A stretch of 64,000 nt of DNA from assembly GCA_963840975.1 (NCBI GenBank), contig CAWJBC010000009.1, positions 62,001-126,000 of the forward strand, read 5' to 3'. Position 1 is the stretch's first letter. The number at the start of each line of letters is the position of its first letter. This stretch comes from JAADJA01 sp963840975. Its GTDB lineage: Bacteria > Bacteroidota > Bacteroidia > Bacteroidales > JAADJA01. The notes under the pieces were generated by a model. It was not told the origin of the DNA and ran no database searches. It saw only the letters and a list, made by a program, of their open reading frames with translations. The position numbers were made by a program, and so were the translations under genes. Of this stretch, positions 55,399 to 64,000 are shown in pieces.

Positions 55399-56502
55399 TC
55401 ATCTTTTATAAAAGGGGATTTTCACAATTTTCGCCTTTAGCAATTTACCCCTGATCTGTATATAGATTTCCGTATCCGGTTTCGCAAACTCATCTTTTAC
55501 ATATCCCATACCGATTGCTTTGTTGAGCGAAGGAGCCTGGGTTCCGGAAGTGACTTCACCGATCAAATTGCCCGATGCATCACAAATTTCATAATGCTGA
55601 CGGGGAATGCCCTTGTCAATCATTTCAAATCCCTTCAATCGTTTGGCAACACCTTCATTTTTTTGCTTCAGCAGCAGTGGTTTGTCAATAAAATCTTTTT
55701 TATCAGTGAATTTAGTAATCCATCCCAATCCTGCTTCAATCGGAGAAGTTGTATCGTTGATGTCATTTCCATAAAGGCAGAAACCCATTTCGAGTCTTAA
55801 GGTATCCCGTGCAGCAAGCCCGATAGGTTTTATTCCAAACTCCTCCCCTGCTTTGAAAACTGCATCCCATATTACCGCAGCTTTGTCGTTAGGGAGGTAA
55901 ATCTCACATCCGCCCGAACCTGTATAGCCTGTGGTTGAAAGAAGAATATCCGGGAAGCCGGCAAATGTAAGTTTTTTGAAGGTGTAATACTCCATGTTCT
56001 CGATGGGTTCAGAAGTGAGTTTTTGCATTGCTTTCAGGGCTTTCGGACCCTGAACAGCCAATTGTGATATATTGTCGGAATCATTGATCAGATCTGTTCC
56101 AGTATTCAGCCCAAATTCTTTCCCTTTTGCCAATATCCAGTTCCAGTCTTTTTCGATGTTGGCAGCATTGATAACCAATAAATAAAGTTCGGGATTCATT
56201 CTGTAAACAAGCAAATCATCAACAATACCTCCTTTTCCGTTAGGAAAACAAGAGTACTGAACTTTACCATCAACCAAAACTGAAGCATCATTTGAAGTGA
56301 TCCATTGAATAAAATCAAGGGCTTTGGAACCTCTCACCCAAACTTCGCCCATGTGGCTCACATCGAACACGCCAACACCGCTGCGGACGGTTAAATGTTC
56401 CTTAATCAGCCCTTCATATTGGATGGGCATATTATATCCTGCAAACTCAACCATCTTTGCGCCTAGGTTTTCATGAAAGCTTGTAAATGCTGTATTTTTC
56501 AT
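55399..56502 (-). CDS. gcvT: Glycine cleavage system T protein (aminomethyltransferase)
   Basis: 367 residues, full-length GcvT. Motifs: MPIQYEGLIKEHLTVRSGVGVFDVSHMGE, the folate-binding region VQGPKALKAMQKL, GYTGSGGCEIYLP, and LRLEMGFCLYGNDINDTTSPIEAGLGW. It transfers the methylene unit of the glycine-derived aminomethyl-lipoyl group to tetrahydrofolate. The P and H genes are not in the window. Confidence 0.96.
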   Translation of the reverse strand: MKNTAFTSFHENLGAKMVEFAGYNMPIQYEGLIKEHLTVRSGVGVFDVSHMGEVWVRGSKALDFIQWITSNDASVLVDGKVQYSCFPNGKGGIVDDLLVYRMNPELYLLVINAANIEKDWNWILAKGKEFGLNTGTDLINDSDNISQLAVQGPKALKAMQKLTSEPIENMEYYTFKKLTFAGFPDILLSTTGYTGSGGCEIYLPNDKAAVIWDAVFKAGEEFGIKPIGLAARDTLRLEMGFCLYGNDINDTTSPIEAGLGWITKFTDKKDFIDKPLLLKQKNEGVAKRLKGFEMIDKGIPRQHYEICDASGNLIGEVTSGTQAPSLNKAIGMGYVKDEFAKPDTEIYIQIRGKLLKAKIVKIPFYKR

Positions 56503-56543
56503 TTTAAAATTCTTAAAAAAATAATGTCATTGTGTTAGGCCGG

Positions 56544-56551
56544 CAAATGTA
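56544..56551 (-). promoter_or_regulatory. -7 box for gcvT
   Basis: TACATTTG on the minus strand, 41 bases before the ATG at 56502. Confidence 0.55.
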
Positions 56552-56562
56552 TAAAAAGCGCT

Positions 56563-58497
56563 ATGAAGAAACCAAATATTGTTCTGAAATTAATGCTAAT
56601 TTTGGCAGATAAAACACAACAGATGCTTTTGACGCGACAAAATATGCCCCGCTGGATGATCTTCCTTTTTGATATGCTGTTCGTGATATTCGCAATAGTG
56701 CTGGCATATATGGTAAGGTTCAATTTTCATGTACCGCCCGAGGAGATCAAATTATGGACACAGGTATTTTCTATTGTCCTGATTGTTCGGGCATTGAGTT
56801 TCATTCTTTTCCGGACCTATGCAGGTATCATACGATATACCAGCACTGAAGATGCTGCGCGAATCTTCCTTGTCGCGTTCGGCGGGAGCCTGATTTTCGT
56901 AATTGGTAATCTTGTTTCATATTATCTTGTAAATGATCGTTTTTTGATTCCTTTTTCTATCATTGTCATTGAGTTTATGACAGTGGTATTGCTGATGATA
57001 ACCTTCCGCATCGTGGTGAAGATAGCTTACCTCGAAATGGTGAATCCATCGGGTGCAAAGACCAGGGTGATCATTTTCGGAGCCGGCGAAGCAGGATTGA
57101 TTACCAAAAGGGCGCTCGACAGGGATATGGGAATTCGTTACAAAGTAGTGGCTTTTATTGATGAAGACAAAAAGAAATGGGGCAAAAAACTTGAAGGTGT
57201 TGACATAAGCGGGCTGGAAAAGCTAGACGGGATGCTTTCAGCTAAGACTATTGACAGTGTGATTATTTCGGTTCAAAAACTTAACCCCGAAAAAAAGCAA
57301 GCTATAGTCGAAACCTGCATGGCGCATAATGTAAAAGTATTCACTGTTCCTCCTGTTTCGAGCTGGATTAACGGTGAACTGAGTTTTAATCAAATCAAAA
57401 AGATAAATATTGAAGAGCTGCTGGAACGGGACGAAATAAAACTCGACACGGATAATATCAGCAAAGACTTATCCGGAAAAACAATCATGGTTACCGGTGC
57501 TTCCGGCTCTATCGGCAGTGAACTGGTTCGGCAGATCATGAATTTTAATCCCAAAAAGATCGTTCTCATTGATCAGGCTGAAAGCGCCATGTTCGACCTC
57601 GAAATAGAGCTGATAGGGAAATTTGAGTTCAAGAATTATGAAATCGCCATTGCCGACATCTGCAACCGGGTAAGAATGGATCAGGCATTCAGGATGTTTA
57701 AGCCGGATGTGGTTTATCACGCCGCTGCCTACAAACACGTTCCGATGATGGAAAACAATCCTTCAGAAGCGCTGTTTACCAACGTAAAAGGAACGAAACT
57801 CATGGCCGACCTTTCAGTGAAATATGGCGTAAAAAAATTCATCATGATCTCGACTGATAAGGCTGTGAATCCAACTAATGTAATGGGCGCTTCAAAACGA
57901 ATTGCTGAGATTTATGTACAATCGCTCAATCAAAGTGTTTCCACCCAGTTTATCACCACCCGTTTTGGAAATGTGTTAGGTTCAAACGGTTCAGCAGTTA
58001 CTTTATTTAAAAAGCAAATTGAACAGGGTGGTCCTGTGACGGTGACGCATCCTGATGTGATCCGTTATTTCATGACCATACCTGAAGCCTGTAGGCTGGT
58101 GCTGGAGGCAGGAATGATGGGTAAAGGCGGAGAGATATTCCTTTTTGATATGGGCAAACCTGTAAAGATTGTTGACCTTGCGAAAAAAATGATCCGCCTG
58201 TCAGGTTTGGAGATCAATAAAGACATTGAGATCAGGTTTACAGGGTTACGACCGGGCGAAAAATTATACGAGGAGTTGCTCAACGATGCCGAAAATACCC
58301 TTCCGACCCATCATCCCCAAATCATGATCGGAAAAGTGAGAGAATACGACTTTGAGCCTGTTGCCAAGGAAATTGATGACCTCATTGCACTTTTCGATCA
58401 GCAGGATAATATGGAAATTGTTAAAAAAATGAAAACCATCGTCCCCGAATTCATCAGCAAAAACTCAGTATTCGAAAAGCTTGATGCAGAAGAATAA
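56563..58497 (+). CDS. Nucleoside-diphosphate-sugar epimerase/dehydratase (CapD/FlaA1-like)
   Basis: 644 residues. Four N-terminal transmembrane helices (about 30-165) precede a CoA-binding-like Rossmann domain and a C-terminal SDR domain. The SDR has the NAD motif VTGASGSIGSELV near 310, HAAAYKHVPMMENNP near 386 and ISTDKAVNPTNVMGASKR, where the usual SYK catalytic region is altered as in FlaA1/CapD/PglF. It should make UDP-4-keto sugars for surface glycans. A -7 box at 56597-56604 inside the frame suggests the start could be the ATG at 56623. Confidence 0.92.
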   Translation: MKKPNIVLKLMLILADKTQQMLLTRQNMPRWMIFLFDMLFVIFAIVLAYMVRFNFHVPPEEIKLWTQVFSIVLIVRALSFILFRTYAGIIRYTSTEDAARIFLVAFGGSLIFVIGNLVSYYLVNDRFLIPFSIIVIEFMTVVLLMITFRIVVKIAYLEMVNPSGAKTRVIIFGAGEAGLITKRALDRDMGIRYKVVAFIDEDKKKWGKKLEGVDISGLEKLDGMLSAKTIDSVIISVQKLNPEKKQAIVETCMAHNVKVFTVPPVSSWINGELSFNQIKKINIEELLERDEIKLDTDNISKDLSGKTIMVTGASGSIGSELVRQIMNFNPKKIVLIDQAESAMFDLEIELIGKFEFKNYEIAIADICNRVRMDQAFRMFKPDVVYHAAAYKHVPMMENNPSEALFTNVKGTKLMADLSVKYGVKKFIMISTDKAVNPTNVMGASKRIAEIYVQSLNQSVSTQFITTRFGNVLGSNGSAVTLFKKQIEQGGPVTVTHPDVIRYFMTIPEACRLVLEAGMMGKGGEIFLFDMGKPVKIVDLAKKMIRLSGLEINKDIEIRFTGLRPGEKLYEELLNDAENTLPTHHPQIMIGKVREYDFEPVAKEIDDLIALFDQQDNMEIVKKMKTIVPEFISKNSVFEKLDAEE

Positions 58498-58547
58498 ATT
58501 ACCTGAAATTTTACTATTTAAACAGGATAAAGCCTTGTATTCGGACT

Positions 58548-59147
58548 TTAATTTCTTGGTTTAATCGAACACCCAATTGCTTTAGTTGTTGATGGATCAG
58601 GTTCTTTTCCGGCAAGCAGCGCATTGACAGCATTCTGAACATACTTTGTAGTTACAGCTGAAGCATCTGAATGATTGTTGTCAATCGCTCCGATGTATTT
58701 TACGACAAGTTTATTTTCTACTTTTTTCAAGATAAAAACATGGGGCGTGCGTGTAGCGCCATATTGCGGATAGATTTTCTGATCCTCGTCATACAGATAT
58801 GGGAAGGTGAATCCTTTTTCTTTTGCCCGTACAATCATGTTTTCATAAGAATCTTCGGGATAGGCCTGATCATCGTTCGGGTTAATGGCGATGACCGGAT
58901 AACCCTTGCTCATGAACAATTTATCCAATTCGATGATGCGGTTTTCGTAAGCAACGGAATAAGGGCAATGGTTGCATGTAAAAATAACGATAAACCCTTT
59001 GGCATCTTTATAATCACTGAGGGAAACCATTTTCCCTTCAACATTTTTCAGTTTGAAGTCAGTGGCAACGTCACCGACCTTGTATCCCTGAGCGAAAGTC
59101 AGGCTGACCATTAAATAAAACACGAATGTTATTGCTATTGTTTTCAT
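58548..59147 (-). CDS. Secreted thioredoxin-fold redoxin
   Basis: 199 residues. A signal peptide ends near TFAQ (about 19). An AhpC/TSA-Redoxin fold follows with the CNHCPYS motif (about 54-60), GYPVIAINPNDDQAYPEDSY, and a cis-Pro region GATRTPHVFIL. The family resembles the alkyl-hydroperoxide/thiol-specific antioxidant-like proteins with a CxxC in place of the peroxidatic site. It is next to a TlpA-like gene (3-base gap), so the two probably act together in periplasmic thiol redox. Confidence 0.88.
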   Translation of the reverse strand: MKTIAITFVFYLMVSLTFAQGYKVGDVATDFKLKNVEGKMVSLSDYKDAKGFIVIFTCNHCPYSVAYENRIIELDKLFMSKGYPVIAINPNDDQAYPEDSYENMIVRAKEKGFTFPYLYDEDQKIYPQYGATRTPHVFILKKVENKLVVKYIGAIDNNHSDASAVTTKYVQNAVNALLAGKEPDPSTTKAIGCSIKPRN

Positions 59148-59150
59148 TTT

Positions 59151-59645
59151 TTAAAGTTTTGATTCAACAATGTTTTTTAATTCATCATAAGTAAGTGTTT
59201 TTTCATAAAACTCTCTTGAATTGCCTTTGAAGATGACTGTTGCCGGAATGGCTCCCGACCAAAACGGGCTTACTTTATCAATCCAACTGTTGGCATCAGG
59301 ATCAACAAGGTGGATCACCAGTGATTGAATTCTATGCTCCTTCAAAAACGGGATCAGTGATTCGTTGTGCTTATTGGGAAGATCGAGACTAATAAGGCAG
59401 ACCTTCACCTTTTGGCTGCGATATTCATGGTTGATCCTTTCAAAGTCAGGTAATTCAACAATGCAGGGTTTACACCAGGTCGCCCAGAAATTTACAATAT
59501 AAACCGTATCGTTCGATTTTTGAAGATAGGGTTCAAACTCACTGAAATTCATAGTCGGAACTTCACGATCCAGGATTTCAGAACACGCAAGCAGCCCGAC
59601 AAACAACCAAATTACGAAAATCAAATTGACAAACCTGTATTTCAT
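59151..59645 (-). CDS. TlpA-like thiol-disulfide lipoprotein
   Basis: 164 residues. A lipoprotein signal ends at LLAC (about 21). The thioredoxin-fold active site is ATWCKPC (about 55-61), with a downstream cis-proline at AIPATVIF. TlpA-type proteins reduce periplasmic disulfides, for example in cytochrome maturation. Transcribed before the redoxin. Confidence 0.9.
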   Translation of the reverse strand: MKYRFVNLIFVIWLFVGLLACSEILDREVPTMNFSEFEPYLQKSNDTVYIVNFWATWCKPCIVELPDFERINHEYRSQKVKVCLISLDLPNKHNESLIPFLKEHRIQSLVIHLVDPDANSWIDKVSPFWSGAIPATVIFKGNSREFYEKTLTYDELKNIVESKL

Positions 59646-59737
59646 TCTTTGAAGATATAACTTATATGAATATTAACAATAACAACGGAATAAAGTTTTT
59701 ATTTCAACTATTGCGACAACCTGTTTGGCGAAATAAA

Positions 59738-59745
59738 TACATTTG
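59738..59745 (+). promoter_or_regulatory. -7 box deciding the DUF4870 start
   Basis: TACATTTG contains the TTG (59743) that opens the longest frame, so the ATG at 59767 is the start. Confidence 0.65.
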
Positions 59746-59766
59746 CAGAACAAAATAAATCATTTT

Positions 59767-60072
59767 ATGGAAAATTCAAAAGAGTACAATACAGTCGCTA
59801 TTCTCAGCTACATTACGCTGATTGGCTGGATCATTGCCTTTGTGCTTCATGGTAAAAGCAAAACTGAATTGGGTGCTTACCATCTGAGGCAATCACTTGG
59901 TCTGTTTTTGACAGGAATTATTTTATGGTGGATACCTATTGTAGGCTGGATATTAAATGTTCTTGTATTCCTTTTCTGGATCATCGGGCTTATTTATGCC
60001 ATTCAGGGTGAGCAAAAACCCGTACCCATTGCAGGAGAGTTTTACCAGAGTATATTAAAGGGGATTGCCTGA
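59767..60072 (+). CDS. DUF4870-type small membrane protein
   Basis: 101 residues with three transmembrane helices (about 8-25, 43-60, 64-84). The HLRQSLGLFLTGIILWWIP motif is the DUF4870/Tic20-like signature. It has been proposed to relate to protein import components, but no function is established in bacteria. Short gene between convergent and divergent neighbours. Confidence 0.85.
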   Translation: MENSKEYNTVAILSYITLIGWIIAFVLHGKSKTELGAYHLRQSLGLFLTGIILWWIPIVGWILNVLVFLFWIIGLIYAIQGEQKPVPIAGEFYQSILKGIA

Positions 60073-60086
60073 ACCAAACTTCGGTT

Positions 60087-61268
60087 TTAATCTATAATTA
60101 TATTTTTAATCCCACCTGTTTCAGAAAAAAACTGAACGTTTGAAATCGTAGTTGGCAGATAGGTGACGCTGCCGAACTGAGCGATCTGGTATATACCTGA
60201 AGCTTTCAAATCATTACCTGTTTCAATGCTTACCCTTGCAGTTACAGGAATCCTGTAGCAAAAACCTTTATCCCCCTTGTACGTTTTTTCCCTGCTTTCG
60301 TTGGCAGCCAAAACAGATGCCGGAGGATCGGAAAGGTTGATTTTAAGGCTGATCTTTTCACCGCCCGCTGCATTGATATCCTTTACACCAAACCTTTCAG
60401 AAAACGTAAATACAGGGATCACGGAGTACTCGTGTTCCGGATCGGGAAAAACCGCAAAAGAATAATGCATGGTCTTTTTGACGGTTATACCAATGAAAAG
60501 GGAGAGGTATTCATCTTCCAGCATTTTTAGCTGTTTGTCCATATACGCCATGGTTCCGGCATCGAAAGCGACTTCCTGGTACCCCGTTAGCAGGTTGATC
60601 CTGTTCTCGCGCAGCTTGCTAACCATGTTGGCGGCTTCCACAGCTTTTTGTTCCGTACTTTTTTCCACCCATTTTTTATCGAGGTATTTTTTTTCGACTG
60701 TTACAGTATCCACAACTACTTTTTTGATCACTGTATCAGCCTTTTCGTACAGATTGGTTTCGGCTGAATATTTGAACAATCCTTCATAAACATTTTGTTT
60801 ACCCGAAAACCGAACGATATTTTCCTTGAGCTGGGTTTTGAGAACACTGCCGTCAAGTCCTGAGATCAGCCCAGCTTCCGACAATGAAAACAACATTGCA
60901 CTTCCTTCCTTAATGGTTTTACTATCGAATTCTGCAAAATAATATTGATTGGGATCGGGTTCAGCCACTGTACTCAATTGCAACTCAGAAATAGAATATT
61001 CATTGTAATCGGTTGTTGAGACGTTTTCCAAATCAAGATATTTTCCGGCATAAGCGGCATAAGGACCGGCAAAATATTCGGTCTTGTTTATCGTAACATC
61101 CACCTTTATAAGTGTCCGCGGAAGTGCATAAAACACCCCCTGTTTATCATTTAAATTCACGCCTTCGGTTACATGATGTACTTTAACCTGCGAATAAACC
61201 GGAAAAATTGTTAAACAAGCCGCAATTACAAAAATGAAACGCCGGAAAGTCAGATGAGTCATTGTCAT
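60087..61268 (-). CDS. DUF4831 family exported protein
   Basis: 393 residues. A signal peptide ends near VYSQ (about 27). The conserved DUF4831 features follow: VTEGVNLNDKQGVFYALPRTLIKVDVTINKTEYFAGPYAAYAGKYL at the start and RLNLLTGYQEVAFDAGTMAYM-like sequence in the middle. The family is specific to Bacteroidota and has no known role; outer-membrane or periplasmic location is likely. Confidence 0.88.
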   Translation of the reverse strand: MTMTHLTFRRFIFVIAACLTIFPVYSQVKVHHVTEGVNLNDKQGVFYALPRTLIKVDVTINKTEYFAGPYAAYAGKYLDLENVSTTDYNEYSISELQLSTVAEPDPNQYYFAEFDSKTIKEGSAMLFSLSEAGLISGLDGSVLKTQLKENIVRFSGKQNVYEGLFKYSAETNLYEKADTVIKKVVVDTVTVEKKYLDKKWVEKSTEQKAVEAANMVSKLRENRINLLTGYQEVAFDAGTMAYMDKQLKMLEDEYLSLFIGITVKKTMHYSFAVFPDPEHEYSVIPVFTFSERFGVKDINAAGGEKISLKINLSDPPASVLAANESREKTYKGDKGFCYRIPVTARVSIETGNDLKASGIYQIAQFGSVTYLPTTISNVQFFSETGGIKNIIID

Positions 61269-61288
61269 AGTATTATAATTTTATAAGC

Positions 61289-61296
61289 CAAAATTA
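61289..61296 (-). promoter_or_regulatory. -7 box for the DUF4831 gene
   Basis: TAATTTTG on the minus strand, 20 bases before the ATG at 61268. Confidence 0.5.
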
Positions 61297-61419
61297 ACTT
61301 AAATAAATTGAACGTTTGCAACCAGCCCGATTAAGATAATTTTTTGTACGTAATTGAATTAAATATGTTTTAACTTTTCTATTGTCAGTTGAACTATTTG
61401 GACGGCAAGCATTTTATAC

Positions 61420-63720
61420 TTAACCTATAACTTTCAATTTTGCATACTGAAGCAACAATTGCTTCTGTCCTACATTTTTAAAAAATACCGAAGCTTTTCG
61501 GCTTGCTCCCGCTCCTTCCACACTGATAACTTTCCCTTTTCCAAACCGGGCATGTTCTACTTCAGCACCCGGAATGATTTGCTCTATCTTCGCAAGAGTA
61601 TCTTCACCACCCTCAACAGATTTGGCTGACAAAGCGCCGACTTTTTTAAAATTCTTTTTTACAACGGGAGCAGGCATCTGGATTTGAGATACTCCACCCT
61701 GAATTTTCTGCATCTTTGCCCTTTGCGGATAAGCAATATAATTGCTGTCAATCTCATCAATAAAGCGGCTGGGTTCGCAAAGTGTAAGATTACCCCAGCG
61801 ATAACGGCTTTCAGCATAAGACAACGAAACCTTCTTTTCTGCACGTGTTAAAGCGACGTAAAAAAGGCGACGCTCCTCCTCAAGGTCTGCCCGTGAACCC
61901 AATGATTGAATAGATGGAAAAAGATTTTCTTCAAGACCTACAATATAAACATACGGAAATTCGAGACCTTTAGCAGCATGTATGGTCATAAGCGACACCT
62001 TATCGCCCGTATCCTTATCCTTAACATCAGCATCGGTTATCAAGGCTATTTCCTGCATAAACTCATCAAGCGTGCGCACAGCCGCAGCCTCATTTTCCAG
62101 TTCCGGATCTTCTCCGGGAACGGGTTCTTTAGGCTTATCTGAAAATTCCCTGATCGCATTCAGCAACTCTTCTATGTTATCATACTTGCTGATACCTTCT
62201 GGGGTTTTATCTTCATTCAGGTCCTTCATAACCCCGGATGAATAGGCTATCAGCTTTGCAAGGTCGTAAGCGTTTTTTGTTTTCACCTGAACCGAAAAAC
62301 TCCTGATCATCGTGACAAATGCAGAAATTTTACCTAATGCACCGCTGTTCAGGTTTAACGCATGCTTTAACGGTTCTTCGATTATTTCCCATAGCGATTT
62401 ATCATGGGAGTCGGCTGCAACAATAATACTTTCGAGGGTAGTTTTTCCTATTCCTCTGGTGGGGTAATTGATGATCCGCTTAAGCGCTTCTTCGTCCTTA
62501 TGGTTAATGCATAACCTGAAATACGCCAGAACATCCTTCACTTCCTTGCGGCTGTAAAACGACAGCCCACCGTAAATCCTGTAAGGGATATTCAGGCGGC
62601 GCAGGGCTTCCTCAATGGCTCTTGATTGCGCATTGGTTCGGTAAAGGACTGCGAAAGCATCGTTCCTGAGTTGAAAATTCATCTTTGTGCCGAAAATTGA
62701 ATTGGCAACCAGGGTTCCTTCTTCGTTGTCGGTATTGGCTTTCAACAATTCAATCAGGTTACCATCTTCATTTTCTGTCCAGACTTCTTTAAATATTTGG
62801 TCTTTATTATTGACAATTATGGTGTTGGCTGCGCTTACGATGGTTTTTGTTGACCGGTAATTCTGCTCCAGCTTAAACTCCTTTGCATCAGGGTAATCGC
62901 GGTTAAAATTAAGGATATTCTGAATGTTCGCTCCCCTGAAACCGTAAATGCTTTGAGCATCATCGCCAACCACACAGATATTTTCGTTGTCAGCAGCGAG
63001 CCGTTTTAATATCATATATTGGGCGTGGTTTGTATCCTGGTACTCGTCAACCAGAATAAAATTGAATTTTTTCTGGTATTTCAGCAATACCTCAGGGAAA
63101 TTTTCGAGAAGGATGAAAGTATTGAGCAATAGATCGTCAAAATCCATTGCTGCTGCTCTGAAGCATCGGGCTTTATAAAGTTTGTAAATTTCACCCAGGA
63201 AAGGTTTGCCTGCCATCTTATCCTGAAGCAGGATTTCTTCGTTTGTGTTATAAACTTCGGCTGTTATCAAACTCGATTTTGCAGAGGAAATGCGGTGTGC
63301 AACATAACCCGGCGTATAAACCTTGTCATCCAGATTTTGCTCCTTAACGATGGTCTTGATCAGTCGTTTACTGTCGTCCGTGTCATAAATTGTAAAACTT
63401 GAAGGGTAACCCAGCCTGAATGATTCCGTTCTGAGCACACGCGCGAAAACGCTGTGAAAAGTTCCCATCCAGACATTTTTAGCATCAGCCGTTCCCACCA
63501 GTTTGATGATACGTTCCTTCATCTCACGAGCGGCTTTATTAGTGAAAGTAAGTGCAAGGATATTGAACGGATCTGCTCCCAGATTCAAAAGGTGCGCCAC
63601 GCGGTAGGTAAGTACACGGGTTTTGCCGGAACCGGCTCCCGCAATTACCATCACCGGACCTTCGACTGCTTCAACTGCCAGTCGCTGTGCATCATTCAAC
63701 TGGTTTAAAAAATCACCCAC
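61420..63720 (-). CDS. pcrA: ATP-dependent DNA helicase PcrA/UvrD
   Basis: 766 residues, superfamily 1 UvrD-like helicase. Walker A is AGAGSGKT (27-34), the DEYQDTN Walker B lies near 225, QNYRST near 285 and MTIHAAKGLEFPYVYIVGLEE near 580-600, and the C-terminus is the PcrA-type HARFGKGKVISVEG end. It unwinds DNA in excision repair and removes RecA or polymerase from stalled sites. The start is a GTG at 63720. Confidence 0.96.
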   Translation of the reverse strand: MGDFLNQLNDAQRLAVEAVEGPVMVIAGAGSGKTRVLTYRVAHLLNLGADPFNILALTFTNKAAREMKERIIKLVGTADAKNVWMGTFHSVFARVLRTESFRLGYPSSFTIYDTDDSKRLIKTIVKEQNLDDKVYTPGYVAHRISSAKSSLITAEVYNTNEEILLQDKMAGKPFLGEIYKLYKARCFRAAAMDFDDLLLNTFILLENFPEVLLKYQKKFNFILVDEYQDTNHAQYMILKRLAADNENICVVGDDAQSIYGFRGANIQNILNFNRDYPDAKEFKLEQNYRSTKTIVSAANTIIVNNKDQIFKEVWTENEDGNLIELLKANTDNEEGTLVANSIFGTKMNFQLRNDAFAVLYRTNAQSRAIEEALRRLNIPYRIYGGLSFYSRKEVKDVLAYFRLCINHKDEEALKRIINYPTRGIGKTTLESIIVAADSHDKSLWEIIEEPLKHALNLNSGALGKISAFVTMIRSFSVQVKTKNAYDLAKLIAYSSGVMKDLNEDKTPEGISKYDNIEELLNAIREFSDKPKEPVPGEDPELENEAAAVRTLDEFMQEIALITDADVKDKDTGDKVSLMTIHAAKGLEFPYVYIVGLEENLFPSIQSLGSRADLEEERRLFYVALTRAEKKVSLSYAESRYRWGNLTLCEPSRFIDEIDSNYIAYPQRAKMQKIQGGVSQIQMPAPVVKKNFKKVGALSAKSVEGGEDTLAKIEQIIPGAEVEHARFGKGKVISVEGAGASRKASVFFKNVGQKQLLLQYAKLKVIG

Positions 63721-63937
63721 AAATAGAATTTTTGAGGGGGTAAAATTAGTGATTATTGACCATGAACAGTTTTGCCAAACCGCAAGGTTTGAAAAAGTTA
63801 TTCACATGAGCATAGGCAATCATCCTAAAGAGAAAATCACTAACTTATGAAGAATTGGAATGTATTGGAATGGAGGATCGCTCATCCGGAACGAGGGAAT
63901 GATGGACTGAAGGAATAAAAAATGAAAGAAAATTAGA

Positions 63938-64000
63938 CTATACCTTAAATACAAGGCTTTGCGACTCAAAATCAAGCCCGGCTGAATCGTTAAAAATCAC
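63938..64000 (-). CDS. Possible 3' end of a gene entering from the right edge
   Basis: On the minus strand 20 sense codons (VIFNDSAGLDFESQ...) end at TAG 63938-63940. The frame is open to the window edge and reads like a C-terminus, but it is too short to identify. The stretch 63721-63937 shows no gene. Confidence 0.3.
   Translation of the reverse strand: MIFNDSAGLDFESQSLVFKV

Overview
The window comes from a member of the Bacteroidota, most likely the class Bacteroidia. Four signs point there. At least five secreted proteins end in type IX secretion (T9SS, Por) C-terminal sorting domains. Promoters carry the Bacteroidota -7 hexamer-like box TAnnTTTG, found in front of about twenty genes. 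Leaders lack Shine-Dalgarno sequences, with one exception at hoxY. The families present are also typical: DUF4294, DUF4831, DPP III lipoprotein, btuB/btuG and a PID-CTERM-like peptide. No phage, insertion sequence or CRISPR array was found. The accessory interest lies in intergenic palindromes, a split HipBST toxin-antitoxin module and a [NiFe]-hydrogenase operon.

Layout. 1-7.8 kb: secreted Asp-box propellers, an SRPBCC/GyrI-like protein, a hexapeptide acyltransferase and a haem-motif T9SS protein, separated by a palindromic repeat array at 3.6 kb. 7.8-13 kb: an OB-like repeat protein and a RelA-type (p)ppGpp synthetase, both frame-broken, then clpS-nfeD-floA. 13-19.4 kb: Nudix hydrolase, OsmC, a cobalamin riboswitch driving btuB-btuG, and pruA. 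19.5-26.4 kb: a serine hydrolase, a thioesterase, a YwqK/MORN protein, tRNA-Leu(UAG), the tig-clpP-clpX proteostasis cluster and a DUF4294 protein. 26.5-35 kb: a lipid-linked sugar transferase, an oxidoreductase, pcm, lipoproteins, an NlpC/P60 peptidase and a PID-CTERM-like small protein. 35-42 kb: a Na+/solute symporter with a small membrane partner, two frame-broken T9SS proteins, and a GNAT domain fused to an acetylpolyamine-amidohydrolase-like domain. 42.3-50 kb: HMG-CoA lyase, then a hoxFUYHW group 3d-type NAD-linked [NiFe]-hydrogenase with its endopeptidase and a dihydroorotate-dehydrogenase-like flavoprotein. 50-52 kb: hipB-hipS-hipT with three operators. 52.5-64 kb: DPP III, comB, gcvT, a CapD-like epimerase, two thioredoxin-fold proteins, DUF4870, DUF4831 and a PcrA/UvrD helicase.

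Reading-frame breaks recur. Eight single frameshifts fall in seven genes, including trigger factor and the (p)ppGpp synthetase. Several sit at short homopolymers, and in each case both sides are conserved coding sequence. I read most as indel errors in the assembly rather than gene decay and annotate these genes over their full span; reads would decide. Many apparent TTG/GTG starts lie inside the -7 promoter box, so the starts given here are the downstream ATGs.

Functionally the window suggests an anaerobic or facultative heterotroph. It secretes large T9SS cargo, scavenges vitamin B12, oxidises proline and glycine, balances NAD(P)H against H2, and builds surface polysaccharide.
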